A stretch of 50,107 bases of DNA from JAPLMW01 sp964619675 (GTDB lineage Bacteria > Planctomycetota > Phycisphaerae > Sedimentisphaerales > UBA12454), in contig CAZUEO010000014.1 of the NCBI GenBank assembly GCA_964619675.1, positions 1 through 50,107 of the forward strand, written 5' to 3'. A program made the translations under genes and the position numbers. Shown in pieces: positions 8,648 to 17,785 of the stretch (its first letter is position 1; each line of letters opens with the position of its first letter). The notes under the pieces are model-generated. The model made no database searches. It saw nothing but the letters and a program-made list of their open reading frames with translations, and was not told the origin of the DNA.

Positions 8648-11600
8648 ATGTCTCTAACTGCACAGAAGTTTAAGGTCATTCTATTAACGGTCGGTTTAAT
8701 AAGCATTTTAGGGTTTGGAGAAGTGGTGCGGCCAGAAACGCTCGTACCGCCTGCAAGGCATAAGATACAGCCCCTGATTAGTAAGACTTACTCAACCGAC
8801 CTGAACCACAATGCCCTTGACGACAAGCTCGATACCAAAGTTACCACGGCGACTGCCCTGCTGAAATCTGCCACAACGCCAGCAGAGGTAAGCAAGGCAA
8901 AATCTCAACTGGCGAATACCGTCGAGGTAGAACTGATTTTCAAGGACCAGATAACGCAGCAGCAAATCGACGATTTCCGGAATCGCGGAGGCCGGATTGA
9001 TTACATTTATAAGGCGATATCGTATGGATGGAATGGTCGTATTGCCCTTGAGGAGGTCAATAATCTGCCATCATCAATGGGAGCAGCGATGGTATTAGTT
9101 CAGGAATCCAAACCGATAGTTTTGCACCTTGATGTGGCTACAAGAACCGGGCGTGTTCGGCCCATCTGGGCATCAGGTTTTGCGGGTAATCCATCAGGTT
9201 TTGATGGCTCCAGTACAATCACGATTGCCGTTTTGGACACAGGTATCGATGCAGCCCATTCGGATTTGTCCGGCAGGCAGGTATATTGGCAGGATTTTAC
9301 GCCCGATGGCGCCGGCAGCCCCGTTGATATTATCCAGCACGGCTCCCACGTAGCAGGCATAGCACTGGGAACCGGTGCGGCAAGCGGCTCAGGCAGCGGC
9401 ACGCTCTACTTCACTGATGCCGGAGACCTGAATTCTGTTGCGGCCGACGTCGCTTATGTTTTTCCATTCGGCCTGCCTTCTGCACCGGTAACTTTCTCTT
9501 CAATATCAAAGTGGATAGGAGGCGGTTCCACTAAGTTCTATCAGATATATCGCACAAGGGGAACTTCGGATGCGTGGAACGCTATTTTGTATCCCGGTCC
9601 AACAGGGTCTTCACCGTTAACGTTGACCGATACCTTTATGGGCGATACCGGCAGGGTATATTCCACAGCCCTTTTAAGCAATGGGGCAACTGTAAATGAC
9701 TTCGTTACCACCAGTTCGGTAACAAACTATCCAGGCGTCGGCGACGGGTTTAACAGGCTCAGCGGAGTAGCGCCAGGTTGCGGCTGGGCCGCTGCCAAAG
9801 TATTTCAGAACAACGGCTCCGGTTTAACCTCATGGACTTCAGCAGCCATAGATGATTTGGTCTCAACACGGATGACGAACAACATTAAAGTTATGAACCT
9901 CAGTCTGGGCGCCTCAGGCAGCCCGGGTATTGATACAACCTTAAGGCAGAAAGTTAATACAGCGGTAAATAATGGAATTGTTGTCGTGGTTTCTGCCGGC
10001 AATGACGGTTTGGGAAGCACAGCTGGTGAGCGAGAGATAGATGACCCCGGCCGAGCGTCTATGGCGATTACAGTGGCGGCCTCTAATGATGAGAACCGGC
10101 TTACAGATTACTCAAGTCACGGTTTCAGTAGTCCCACATCGAGTGAAGATTACAAACCGGACATAACAGCTCCCGGCGGCTCATATTATTATACCCTAAT
10201 TTTCTCGGTAGACAGCGGCTCAGGAGATGGACCGGCATTCGCAGACCAGCAGGGTAACGACTATTGCTCTATGTCGGGCACTTCAATGGCCAGCCCATTT
10301 GCGGCAGGTGCCGCCGCCCTTGTAATTGATGCTATGCAACAGCAGGGAGTCGCCTGGGACTTCAGTTCGAGCCAGTGTTCACGATACGTCAAAATGGTGT
10401 TGTGCGCAACTTCCTCTGAAACAAACGTTAATCGCGAAGGCAACAACTATAATCCCACACTTCAGCGAGCCGCTACCGGGCCAAGTGGTTTTCCCGCAAG
10501 CAAAGACCTTTACGAAGGCTACGGTATGATAAATCCTGATGCGGCAGTTGAGGCCATAACCCTGCTTTACCAGAACCTGACCGTCAGCGATGCGCTTGGC
10601 TCGGGCGCCTATGACAGGCGAGTCTGGGCACGAAAAATGAAAATACAACAGGACAAGGCATTTGAGCCGAACCTGACAGTTCCTGCCACCGGCGATTTTG
10701 ACCTATATCTTTACAGCGTCACTACCAGTCCATCCGGTACACCGATAATACTCGCATCAAGCACACGGGCGGGAAACAATTTGGACGAATCCTTCAGTTA
10801 CGTATCGCCTGCGGACACCAACGCTCTGATTGTGATTAAAAGAGTTTCAGGAAGTGGTACATTTACGTTGCAGACCAAAATAATCACAAGAACATTGACC
10901 GTTACTTCGACTGCCGGCGGAACTGTAACTACGCCCGGCATAGGAACATTTGTATGTCCCTATGAGTCCTATACTGACATCATTGCGTCGGCATACGCCA
11001 ATTATCATTTCGTTAACTGGACAGGTACAGCAGTGACGGCAGGCAAGGTTGTTAATCCCAATTCACCGAGTACAACCGTCTTTATGGACGCCAACTATAC
11101 AGTCCAGGCTAATTTTGCCCCTGACCGCAAGTCGCTGACAACCTCTGCCACGGGGGGCGGTACTGTAAGTACGCCCGGCATAGGAACTTATTGGTATGAC
11201 TACGGTACTTATGCAAATATCAGTGCATCGGCAAATGCCAACTGTCATTTTGTCATCTGGACAGGCTCAGCGGTAACAGCCGGCAAGGTCGCTAACCCCA
11301 GTTCACCAAGCACGACCGTTCTGATGGATGCTGACTATACAGTCCAGGCTAACTTCGACATTGACGCGGTAAAGACTTCCTGGACGCAAAGGCACAACGG
11401 CACTAACAACAACAATGATTATGCAAAAGATATCGCACTTGATTCGGCAGGTAATGTCATAGTTACCGGCTATGCGAAAAACACCGGCACAAATTACGAC
11501 TTTCTTACCATAAAGTACACACCCGACGGCAATACCGTCTGGACACAGACATACAGTCATCCGGGCTCTTATGTCGATTTTACCGCCTCGCTGGCCGTTG

Positions 11601-14092
11601 ACGCAAATTCAGATATCATCGTCGCGGGCTACACTTATACGGCAACAGATTATGACGGACTAATCATCAAATATACTTCTGGAGGCAGTCAGCTCTGGGC
11701 GAAGTCATACAATCATTCTGACAGCACTACGGACTGTTTCTATGATGTCGCTGTAGATGCAAACAGGAATATTTATGCCGTCGGTGAAAAAAATGGCGAC
11801 TGTCTGATAGTAAAATACACACCTGATGGTAATTTTGCATGGGCAAGAACCTACGGTACAATAAATGGATGGGATATCCTTTACAGAATCGCCATTGACA
11901 ATAACGGCGATGTTTATGCCTGCGGTGAGTCGACAGGCATCGGCACAAACCAGGACTGCCTGATGGTAAAATATTCACCAGCAGGCGATTTGCTGTGGAC
12001 CAAAACTTACAACGGCTCCGGCAACGGCTGGGACCTGCTGGAGGCAATTGCAATCGATTCTGCCGGAGATATCTATGTTACAGGCTCTGTCGAGACTGTA
12101 ACCGACAGCGATTATATAACAATGAAATACACACCCGACGGCAATACTTCCTGGACAGCTCTTTACAGTGGTACCCGCCCGGAAGGCTGGGATGAGGCTT
12201 ATGCAATCACAGTTACATCAGACGGCAACGTCGCTATAACTGGGTACAGCGAGTCTCCCACCAGTGGGGATTCGGCTACCGTGAAATACAATTTTCAAAC
12301 AGGTGCTGTGTTGTGGACGGCCAGATACAATGGTGCAGGCGATTCAATTGATTATGCCGAGGCAATAACAGCAGATAGCCGGGGCAACGTTTACGTTCTC
12401 GGCAGAAGCGCTGAGGGCAGCTCGATAGATTATCTTACAATATGCTACGGCTCAAACGGCACAGAAATGTGGAGGATGAATTACAATGGCCCTGCATCGC
12501 AGACGGACATCGGTACTGCAATTATTGTTGATGGCAACGCGGCAGTTTACGTTACCGGTTACAGTATGGATTCTAACGGCACTTATGATTATGCAACTAT
12601 TAAATATACTCCTTACTATGGCACCGGAGATGCGGATACATCAATACGCCACCAGACGCTCGAAGGCTTCGGAGCCGCCGGAGGCTGGTATGAAAACTGG
12701 CTCACCGCTTATTTCCCACAAAATAGTGAAATTGACGACATCCTGTTTAGTCAACTGGGCCTTGACATTTACAGGGTGCGAAACACCTACGATTATGACG
12801 GCAGCTACATAGACAACTCCGCCCAAATTGTGCAGGTTGCAGAGGCTTCATTAGGCCATCCGATAAAGATTATGATTTCTTCGTGGTCGCCGCCGGCTTA
12901 TCTCAAGAGCAATAGCAGTACAAGCGGCGGAACGCTTGCAAAAGATGAGTACGGCAATTACAGGTACAATGACTTTGTACAATGGTGGTACGACAGCATA
13001 GTCGATTTTAGCAATCACGGTATGCCTACCGAATATGTAAATATGCAAAATGAACCTGATTGGTATGAATGGTGCGAATTCGCTCCGACTGAAAACTCAA
13101 GCTTGGCCGGCTATAAACAGGCTTTTGAAGCCTTTTATAATAAACTCAATACGATGCCGAATAGGCCAAAAATTCTTGCCCCGGAAGGTGCGGGTATGAC
13201 AGGCTCCATAGGTTATATAGATGCACTGACTGAAACCGACAAGTCCAATATTTACGGCTGGGCGCACCATCTTTACAACTGGAGCGACCTGGGCAATGCG
13301 GACAACCCCGACGGCTATATTCCCGTGATGATTGATTTCGCAGCAGATTATAATGACAAGCCTCGCTTTCAGACAGAATTCGCAAAAGGAGAATCGGTTC
13401 CTCTTACCTTTAACGATGCTATGAACCTGGCAATCCTAATACACAATTCCCTGACAATCGAAGAAGTATCAGCTTATATATACTGGGAATTATTCTGGGG
13501 TTCGTCCTCTGGTATTTCTAACAAGGGTCTGGTTGGTCTTAGTAACCCATGGTCCAATCCGGGCCATGCTATTCATACTGTCTATTATGCCTTCAAACAT
13601 TACTCGGCCTTTACAGACCCGAACTGGCAGAGGATTGAGACTTCAGGCTCAACAGACATAAACGATTCAAATGCATTGAGAATGTCGGCTTACGTCAGTC
13701 CTGATAACAATCACGTAAGTGTCGTAATAATCAATACTTCCGACTATTACACTGTATATGACCTTTCTCTGGCCGGCTTTGATATGACAGACGGTTTAAT
13801 TTATCGAACAAGCCAGACTGAAAACTGTGCCCTTGTTGGGACATTCAATATAAACACGCCTTTGTCTCTACCGGCAAAGTCAATTACAACCGTTGCGCTG
13901 ACAGGAATAGCTGAGCCCTGTCCCAATCTGCCTGCAGGCGATTTGAACGGCGACTGCAAGGTTGATTATTCCGACTTTGTAATGATGGCTGAAGAATATG
14001 TCGGCGATGCGGAAGACTGGCTCACGCTAAAGGATATAGCCGACACCTGGCTCGAGTGCGGCCTGGCTAATCAGGGCACCTGCTGGCAGTAA
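8648..14092 (+). CDS. secreted multidomain protein: S8 protease + InlB-like repeats + SBBP propeller + GH30 glycosidase + dockerin-like tail
   Basis: The protein has 1,814 residues; ATG 8648 follows AAGGAGG and opens a signal-like helix. The subtilisin-type domain has Asp near 197 (AVLDTGID), His near 231 (HGSHVAGIA), the oxyanion Asn in SAGNDG and Ser near 546 (GTSMASP). A Ser/Gly-rich insert of over 100 residues separates His from the rest. A PPC-like domain (FDLYLYSV) follows, then two near-identical InlB-type repeats (NWTGTAVTAGKV and IWTGSAVTAGKV, about 755-905). About seven propeller repeats (DSAGNVIVTGY...YDFLTIKYTPDG) span about 910-1325. Then comes a GH30 barrel with QTLEGFGAAGG, acid/base Glu near 1469 (NMQNEPDW) and nucleophile Glu near 1577 (QTEF), plus its side beta domain. 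The tail GDLNGDCKVDYSDF resembles dockerin. It probably degrades xylan-like glucuronoxylan; the protease may mature the enzyme or digest protein. Reading frame is unbroken. Confidence 0.88.
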   Translation: MSLTAQKFKVILLTVGLISILGFGEVVRPETLVPPARHKIQPLISKTYSTDLNHNALDDKLDTKVTTATALLKSATTPAEVSKAKSQLANTVEVELIFKDQITQQQIDDFRNRGGRIDYIYKAISYGWNGRIALEEVNNLPSSMGAAMVLVQESKPIVLHLDVATRTGRVRPIWASGFAGNPSGFDGSSTITIAVLDTGIDAAHSDLSGRQVYWQDFTPDGAGSPVDIIQHGSHVAGIALGTGAASGSGSGTLYFTDAGDLNSVAADVAYVFPFGLPSAPVTFSSISKWIGGGSTKFYQIYRTRGTSDAWNAILYPGPTGSSPLTLTDTFMGDTGRVYSTALLSNGATVNDFVTTSSVTNYPGVGDGFNRLSGVAPGCGWAAAKVFQNNGSGLTSWTSAAIDDLVSTRMTNNIKVMNLSLGASGSPGIDTTLRQKVNTAVNNGIVVVVSAGNDGLGSTAGEREIDDPGRASMAITVAASNDENRLTDYSSHGFSSPTSSEDYKPDITAPGGSYYYTLIFSVDSGSGDGPAFADQQGNDYCSMSGTSMASPFAAGAAALVIDAMQQQGVAWDFSSSQCSRYVKMVLCATSSETNVNREGNNYNPTLQRAATGPSGFPASKDLYEGYGMINPDAAVEAITLLYQNLTVSDALGSGAYDRRVWARKMKIQQDKAFEPNLTVPATGDFDLYLYSVTTSPSGTPIILASSTRAGNNLDESFSYVSPADTNALIVIKRVSGSGTFTLQTKIITRTLTVTSTAGGTVTTPGIGTFVCPYESYTDIIASAYANYHFVNWTGTAVTAGKVVNPNSPSTTVFMDANYTVQANFAPDRKSLTTSATGGGTVSTPGIGTYWYDYGTYANISASANANCHFVIWTGSAVTAGKVANPSSPSTTVLMDADYTVQANFDIDAVKTSWTQRHNGTNNNNDYAKDIALDSAGNVIVTGYAKNTGTNYDFLTIKYTPDGNTVWTQTYSHPGSYVDFTASLAVDANSDIIVAGYTYTATDYDGLIIKYTSGGSQLWAKSYNHSDSTTDCFYDVAVDANRNIYAVGEKNGDCLIVKYTPDGNFAWARTYGTINGWDILYRIAIDNNGDVYACGESTGIGTNQDCLMVKYSPAGDLLWTKTYNGSGNGWDLLEAIAIDSAGDIYVTGSVETVTDSDYITMKYTPDGNTSWTALYSGTRPEGWDEAYAITVTSDGNVAITGYSESPTSGDSATVKYNFQTGAVLWTARYNGAGDSIDYAEAITADSRGNVYVLGRSAEGSSIDYLTICYGSNGTEMWRMNYNGPASQTDIGTAIIVDGNAAVYVTGYSMDSNGTYDYATIKYTPYYGTGDADTSIRHQTLEGFGAAGGWYENWLTAYFPQNSEIDDILFSQLGLDIYRVRNTYDYDGSYIDNSAQIVQVAEASLGHPIKIMISSWSPPAYLKSNSSTSGGTLAKDEYGNYRYNDFVQWWYDSIVDFSNHGMPTEYVNMQNEPDWYEWCEFAPTENSSLAGYKQAFEAFYNKLNTMPNRPKILAPEGAGMTGSIGYIDALTETDKSNIYGWAHHLYNWSDLGNADNPDGYIPVMIDFAADYNDKPRFQTEFAKGESVPLTFNDAMNLAILIHNSLTIEEVSAYIYWELFWGSSSGISNKGLVGLSNPWSNPGHAIHTVYYAFKHYSAFTDPNWQRIETSGSTDINDSNALRMSAYVSPDNNHVSVVIINTSDYYTVYDLSLAGFDMTDGLIYRTSQTENCALVGTFNINTPLSLPAKSITTVALTGIAEPCPNLPAGDLNGDCKVDYSDFVMMAEEYVGDAEDWLTLKDIADTWLECGLANQGTCWQ

Positions 14093-14110
14093 AAATAGTT
14101 ATCGGGAATT

Positions 14111-14166
14111 CAGTTATCGGTTATCAGTTTTTATATGGTTACTGATAACCGAGTCACCGATAACTG
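14111..14166. repeat. nested inverted repeat built of GTTATC units
   Basis: An 11-base perfect stem (cggttatcagt at 14118-14128 with actgataaccg at 14141-14151, 12-base loop) lies inside a second pairing (agttatcgg near 14112-14120 with ccgataact at 14157-14165). Further gataac copies follow. It sits between the giant secreted gene and the terminase gene. It may end transcription or be a dispersed repeat; only a genome-wide count could tell. Confidence 0.6.
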
Positions 14167-14213
14167 ATAACTCAATTCATTTTAAATCTATAACCCCCTT
14201 TAAGGAATCCCCT

Positions 14214-15692
14214 ATGAACAACACCATAATTCTATCAACAGACCGGCTTTTACAGGCAAACAGTATTTATGAAAAGCTCAGAAGGACTATGCCCAAAACA
14301 AGGGCCGATTTGAAAAATTATCTTAAAGTTTTTCTCGGCCTTGACATCGGCGATGCCAAAATCTGTCCTGAGCACAATAGTCCTATGGACTATCTTTGGC
14401 ATTGCTACAGCAGCGATTTTAATGGCAGCACAAATGGCGATTGTGTCGTCTGGGCAAACCGCAGCGGAGGAAAAACTCTCATTGCCGCAGCTGCAACGCT
14501 CTTGGACTGCATCTTTAAACCGGCCTGCAAGGTGAGAATCCTCGCAGGCAGTGAGCTGCAGGCAAGCCGAATGTACGATTATCTGCTCGGCTTTTTGCGG
14601 GGCGGATTTGAAAAATTTCTCGCCCAGCCCCAGCTTAAAAGCAAATGCACATTCATCAACGGTTCAGATGTCGAAGTGCTGACGCAGTCGGCGGCTTGTG
14701 TTCGCGGCAGTCATATTCACAAACTGCGATGCGACGAGGTTGAGCTATTTGACAGACAAATCTTTGAGGGGGCTAAGTTCGTCACCCACAGCACTAACGG
14801 TATTATCGGCGCGATGGAATCGCTTAGCACAATGCATCAGCCTTTCGGCATTATGCACGAGCTTGTCGGCAAGGCACAGGCTGCCGGCGTGCCTGTTTTC
14901 AAATGGTGCGTATGGGAGGTTATTGAAAGCTGCCCACCTGAGCGAAGCTGCTCAAGGTGTCCGTTAAATAATGACTGCCAGGGCAGGGCAAGAAAGGCAA
15001 ATGGCCATCTGAAAATTGACGATTTGCTGACTCAGATGCGCCGCAGCAGCAGAGCGGCCTTCGAATCTGAAATGTTGTGCCTGCGGCCATCACTTGAAAA
15101 TGTCGTCTTTGCCGAGTTCTACCCTGATACTCACATTGCACCTGTCGATTATAATCCTGACTTGCCTCTGTACCGAGCGATTGACTTTGGCTTTGTTAAT
15201 CCATTTGTATGTTTATGGATTCAAGTTGACGGCAGCGGGATTGTCAGGGTCATTGACGAATATGTCAAAAGCAGACAGACGATTGATGTGCACGCAGATG
15301 AGATAAAAAGCAGGCAGCCATACAAAGAAGATAATGTTGTTGCCACTTTTTGCGACCCTGCAGGAGCATCGGTAAACGATGTTAGCGGCACAAGTCCTAT
15401 AAGTCAGCTAAGACAGGCGGGAATAAAGCTTCGTTACAGGAGAAGCTCAATACTTGATGGTCTTGAGCTTATTAGAAGAGTCTTGCGCAGCGGCGATGGG
15501 AAAAGCAGTTTAATAATCAGTCCCCGCTGCGGCAGACTTATTGAGGCTATGCAATGTTATCATTACCCGCCAAGCGGCCCTGCCGACGAATTGCCTTTAA
15601 AAGACGGCATTTACGACCATCCAATCGACGCTTTGCGTTATTTCTTTGTAAATTACAACAGCTCAAACTCTGCAAAAAACAGGAGATATTAA
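14214..15692 (+). CDS. terminase large subunit-like packaging ATPase/nuclease with a four-Cys cluster
   Basis: The protein has 492 residues, with AAGGA upstream of ATG. The ATPase half has Walker A RSGGKT (83-88) and Walker B LRCDEVELF (Asp174, Glu175). The RNase H-like nuclease half shows Asp324 (AIDFGFVNPF), Asp381 (TFCDPAG) and a DHPID motif at 468-472, where the third and fourth acidic ligands are expected. Between them lies Cys240-x5-Cys246-x2-Cys249-x5-Cys255, likely a zinc or iron-sulfur site. All key residues of both activities are present, so it looks functional. In phages the large terminase cuts and pumps DNA into capsids. No portal, capsid or tail gene is nearby; the probable small subunit is at 5218. 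It may be a remnant, a satellite component or a domesticated gene. Confidence 0.78.
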   Translation: MNNTIILSTDRLLQANSIYEKLRRTMPKTRADLKNYLKVFLGLDIGDAKICPEHNSPMDYLWHCYSSDFNGSTNGDCVVWANRSGGKTLIAAAATLLDCIFKPACKVRILAGSELQASRMYDYLLGFLRGGFEKFLAQPQLKSKCTFINGSDVEVLTQSAACVRGSHIHKLRCDEVELFDRQIFEGAKFVTHSTNGIIGAMESLSTMHQPFGIMHELVGKAQAAGVPVFKWCVWEVIESCPPERSCSRCPLNNDCQGRARKANGHLKIDDLLTQMRRSSRAAFESEMLCLRPSLENVVFAEFYPDTHIAPVDYNPDLPLYRAIDFGFVNPFVCLWIQVDGSGIVRVIDEYVKSRQTIDVHADEIKSRQPYKEDNVVATFCDPAGASVNDVSGTSPISQLRQAGIKLRYRRSSILDGLELIRRVLRSGDGKSSLIISPRCGRLIEAMQCYHYPPSGPADELPLKDGIYDHPIDALRYFFVNYNSSNSAKNRRY

Positions 15693-15698
15693 AAATGC

Positions 15699-17783
15699 TT
15701 ATCCAACATCGACTAAAGTAAGGCTGGCGGCAAATCTTCGCACAAGTTCAGCTTTTATGTTTTTATGCTCTGCTGATGAAAGGGTCGGGTCTCTTTCGAC
15801 AAGTTCAAAAGCATCTTTTCTTGCCATTTGCAGCAGGTCAAAATCATCTATTATACTTGCGATTTTTAAATCAGGCATACCGTGCTGACGCGTGCTTAAA
15901 AGCTCGCCCGGCCCGCGCAGCTTCAAATCGTGCTCTGCAATCTCAAAACCGTCATTGCTGCGTTCCATTATTTCAAGCCTGCCTTTTGCTACCTCATTCT
16001 GCGTCTGCGCAATAAGCAGACAGTATGCGCTCGACGAGCTTCTTGCTATCCGGCCGCGAAGCTGGTGCAATTGAGCAAGGCCGAACCTGTCGGCTCCCTC
16101 GATAACCATTACTGTTGCATTGGGAACGTCAATACCGACTTCTATAAGAACCGTCGAGACAAGACAGTGGATTTTTCCTTTCCTGAAGTCATTCATTATC
16201 TTCTGCTTCTCGGCGCCTGCCATCTGCCCGTGAAGGAGACCAATATGAAACTCCGGGAAAATATTTTTGCTCAGGTTCTCATATTCGGCAATCGCGGCTT
16301 TGACTTCGCCGTTATCGTCATCAACGATTCGCGGATAAACAAAGTAAGCCTGCTGTTTTGCCGCCAGTCTTTCGCGCACAAACTCGTAGGCTTTTGTTAT
16401 GTCTTTTGGCTGAATATATCTGGTTATGACTTGCCCCCTGCCTGGCGGAGAATTTTTTATAATGGAAATATCCAAATCGCCGAAAGCCGTCATCGCAAGC
16501 GTCCTTGGTATAGGCGTTGCCGTCATAACAAGGCAGTGTGGCGTTACATCTTTCCGCAAGCTTGCCCGCTGATGGACTCCAAACTTATGCTGCTCATCTA
16601 TTATTACAAGGGACAGGCTGGCAAACTGGATATCCTCCTGCAGCAGTGCAACAGTACCGACGATAATATCTGTATCGCCTGATTTAAGACAATCGAGAAA
16701 TTCTTTTCTTTTTGTTCCGGCAATGCCGCCGGTGATAAGAACTCTTTTTACATCGCTGTTTTTCAGGAAACGTTCAATATTTATAAAATGCTGCTCCGCA
16801 AGGATTTCTGTCGGGGCCATAATCGCAACCTGCTGTTTGTTTGCGACAGCTACAAGAGCAGCGTACAGCGCAACAACTGTTTTACCACTGCCGACATCAC
16901 CCTGCAGAAGCCTGTTCATCGGGACAGTTTCCGCCAAATCCGCAACAATCTCGCTAATGACCTTGTCCTGGTCTGCAGTCAGCAGAAATGGAAACCTTTT
17001 TCTTACCCTGCTGTCAATCTGCTCGCTGCATTTGAGCGGCATTGCCTTTGCAAAATGCCTGACTTTATATCGCCGCAGCGCAAGAGCTGTCTGCATTAAA
17101 AAAAGCTCATCATATTTTAATCGCCGTTTACCCTCTGCAATCTGCGATTCGTTTTCGGGGTTATGCATCCATTTAAAGGCAACTTTACGTTCTATAAGAT
17201 TTGATTTTTTCAGAAAATCGTGGTCAAAAAATTCAGGCACAAGCTCGACAATTTTTTCAAGCGAATCGCGAAATATCCTTTTTATCTGGCCGTTTGAAAG
17301 CTCAGCCGTCGCAGGATAAACCGGCCCGCTGAAATCTTCAGCCGATATTTCTTCATCGTCCTCCAATATCCTGAATTTCGGATTGGTAAGCTGAAACTGG
17401 TGTTTGTACTTATTGACTTTGCCCCAAACGATTAGCTTTTGGCCCGGCGTGATTTTGCCCTGCAGAAATCCGCCGTGAAACCACACAATTCTGCACATGC
17501 CCGTTTCATCATTTACATATGCTTCAAAATATGGCGGCTTCCGCCAGACCTGCCAGTCCGTGCTCTCAATAGTTCCCGCCAGCGTAACAGTCTGGTTCAG
17601 CTTTATTTGTCTGATTTTTACCGGCTGCGGCGCAAAGTACCAGTCTCGCGGCCAGTACTCAAGCAAATCGGCAGCGGTTTTAACACCAAGCTTCTCAAAG
17701 ACCGCGGCTCTTGCAGGCCCTACGCCTTTTAAAAACTGCACTGGCGTATCAAGATTAATTTGATTTGACGCTTTTTCTGTCAT
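15699..17783 (-). CDS. recG: ATP-dependent DNA helicase RecG
   Basis: The protein has 694 residues, the normal RecG length. The N-terminal wedge/OB domain includes LDTPVQFLKGVGPARAAVFEKLG and the OB core (TVTLAGTIES...). The helicase core carries GDVGSGKTVVALYAAL (Walker A), IIDEQHKFGVHQR (DEQH box), TATPIPRTLAM (motif III), and QLRGRIARSSSSAYC in motif VI, followed by the TRQHGMPDL C-terminal hook. RecG remodels stalled forks and Holliday-type junctions. It is transcribed with pcm, which ends 2 bases before the recG start. Its 3' end faces the terminase-like gene, 6 bases away. All motifs are intact. Confidence 0.96.
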   Translation of the reverse strand: MTEKASNQINLDTPVQFLKGVGPARAAVFEKLGVKTAADLLEYWPRDWYFAPQPVKIRQIKLNQTVTLAGTIESTDWQVWRKPPYFEAYVNDETGMCRIVWFHGGFLQGKITPGQKLIVWGKVNKYKHQFQLTNPKFRILEDDEEISAEDFSGPVYPATAELSNGQIKRIFRDSLEKIVELVPEFFDHDFLKKSNLIERKVAFKWMHNPENESQIAEGKRRLKYDELFLMQTALALRRYKVRHFAKAMPLKCSEQIDSRVRKRFPFLLTADQDKVISEIVADLAETVPMNRLLQGDVGSGKTVVALYAALVAVANKQQVAIMAPTEILAEQHFINIERFLKNSDVKRVLITGGIAGTKRKEFLDCLKSGDTDIIVGTVALLQEDIQFASLSLVIIDEQHKFGVHQRASLRKDVTPHCLVMTATPIPRTLAMTAFGDLDISIIKNSPPGRGQVITRYIQPKDITKAYEFVRERLAAKQQAYFVYPRIVDDDNGEVKAAIAEYENLSKNIFPEFHIGLLHGQMAGAEKQKIMNDFRKGKIHCLVSTVLIEVGIDVPNATVMVIEGADRFGLAQLHQLRGRIARSSSSAYCLLIAQTQNEVAKGRLEIMERSNDGFEIAEHDLKLRGPGELLSTRQHGMPDLKIASIIDDFDLLQMARKDAFELVERDPTLSSAEHKNIKAELVRRFAASLTLVDVG

Positions 17784-17785
17784 AT

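Noticed and set aside
2414..15692. A complete prophage
   Set aside because: No integrase, portal, capsid, tail, lysis genes or attachment sites were seen, and rnpB and other unrelated genes interrupt the module.
15930..17319. Large plus-strand frames opposite recG
   Set aside because: recG is complete on the minus strand and the plus frames show no family features.
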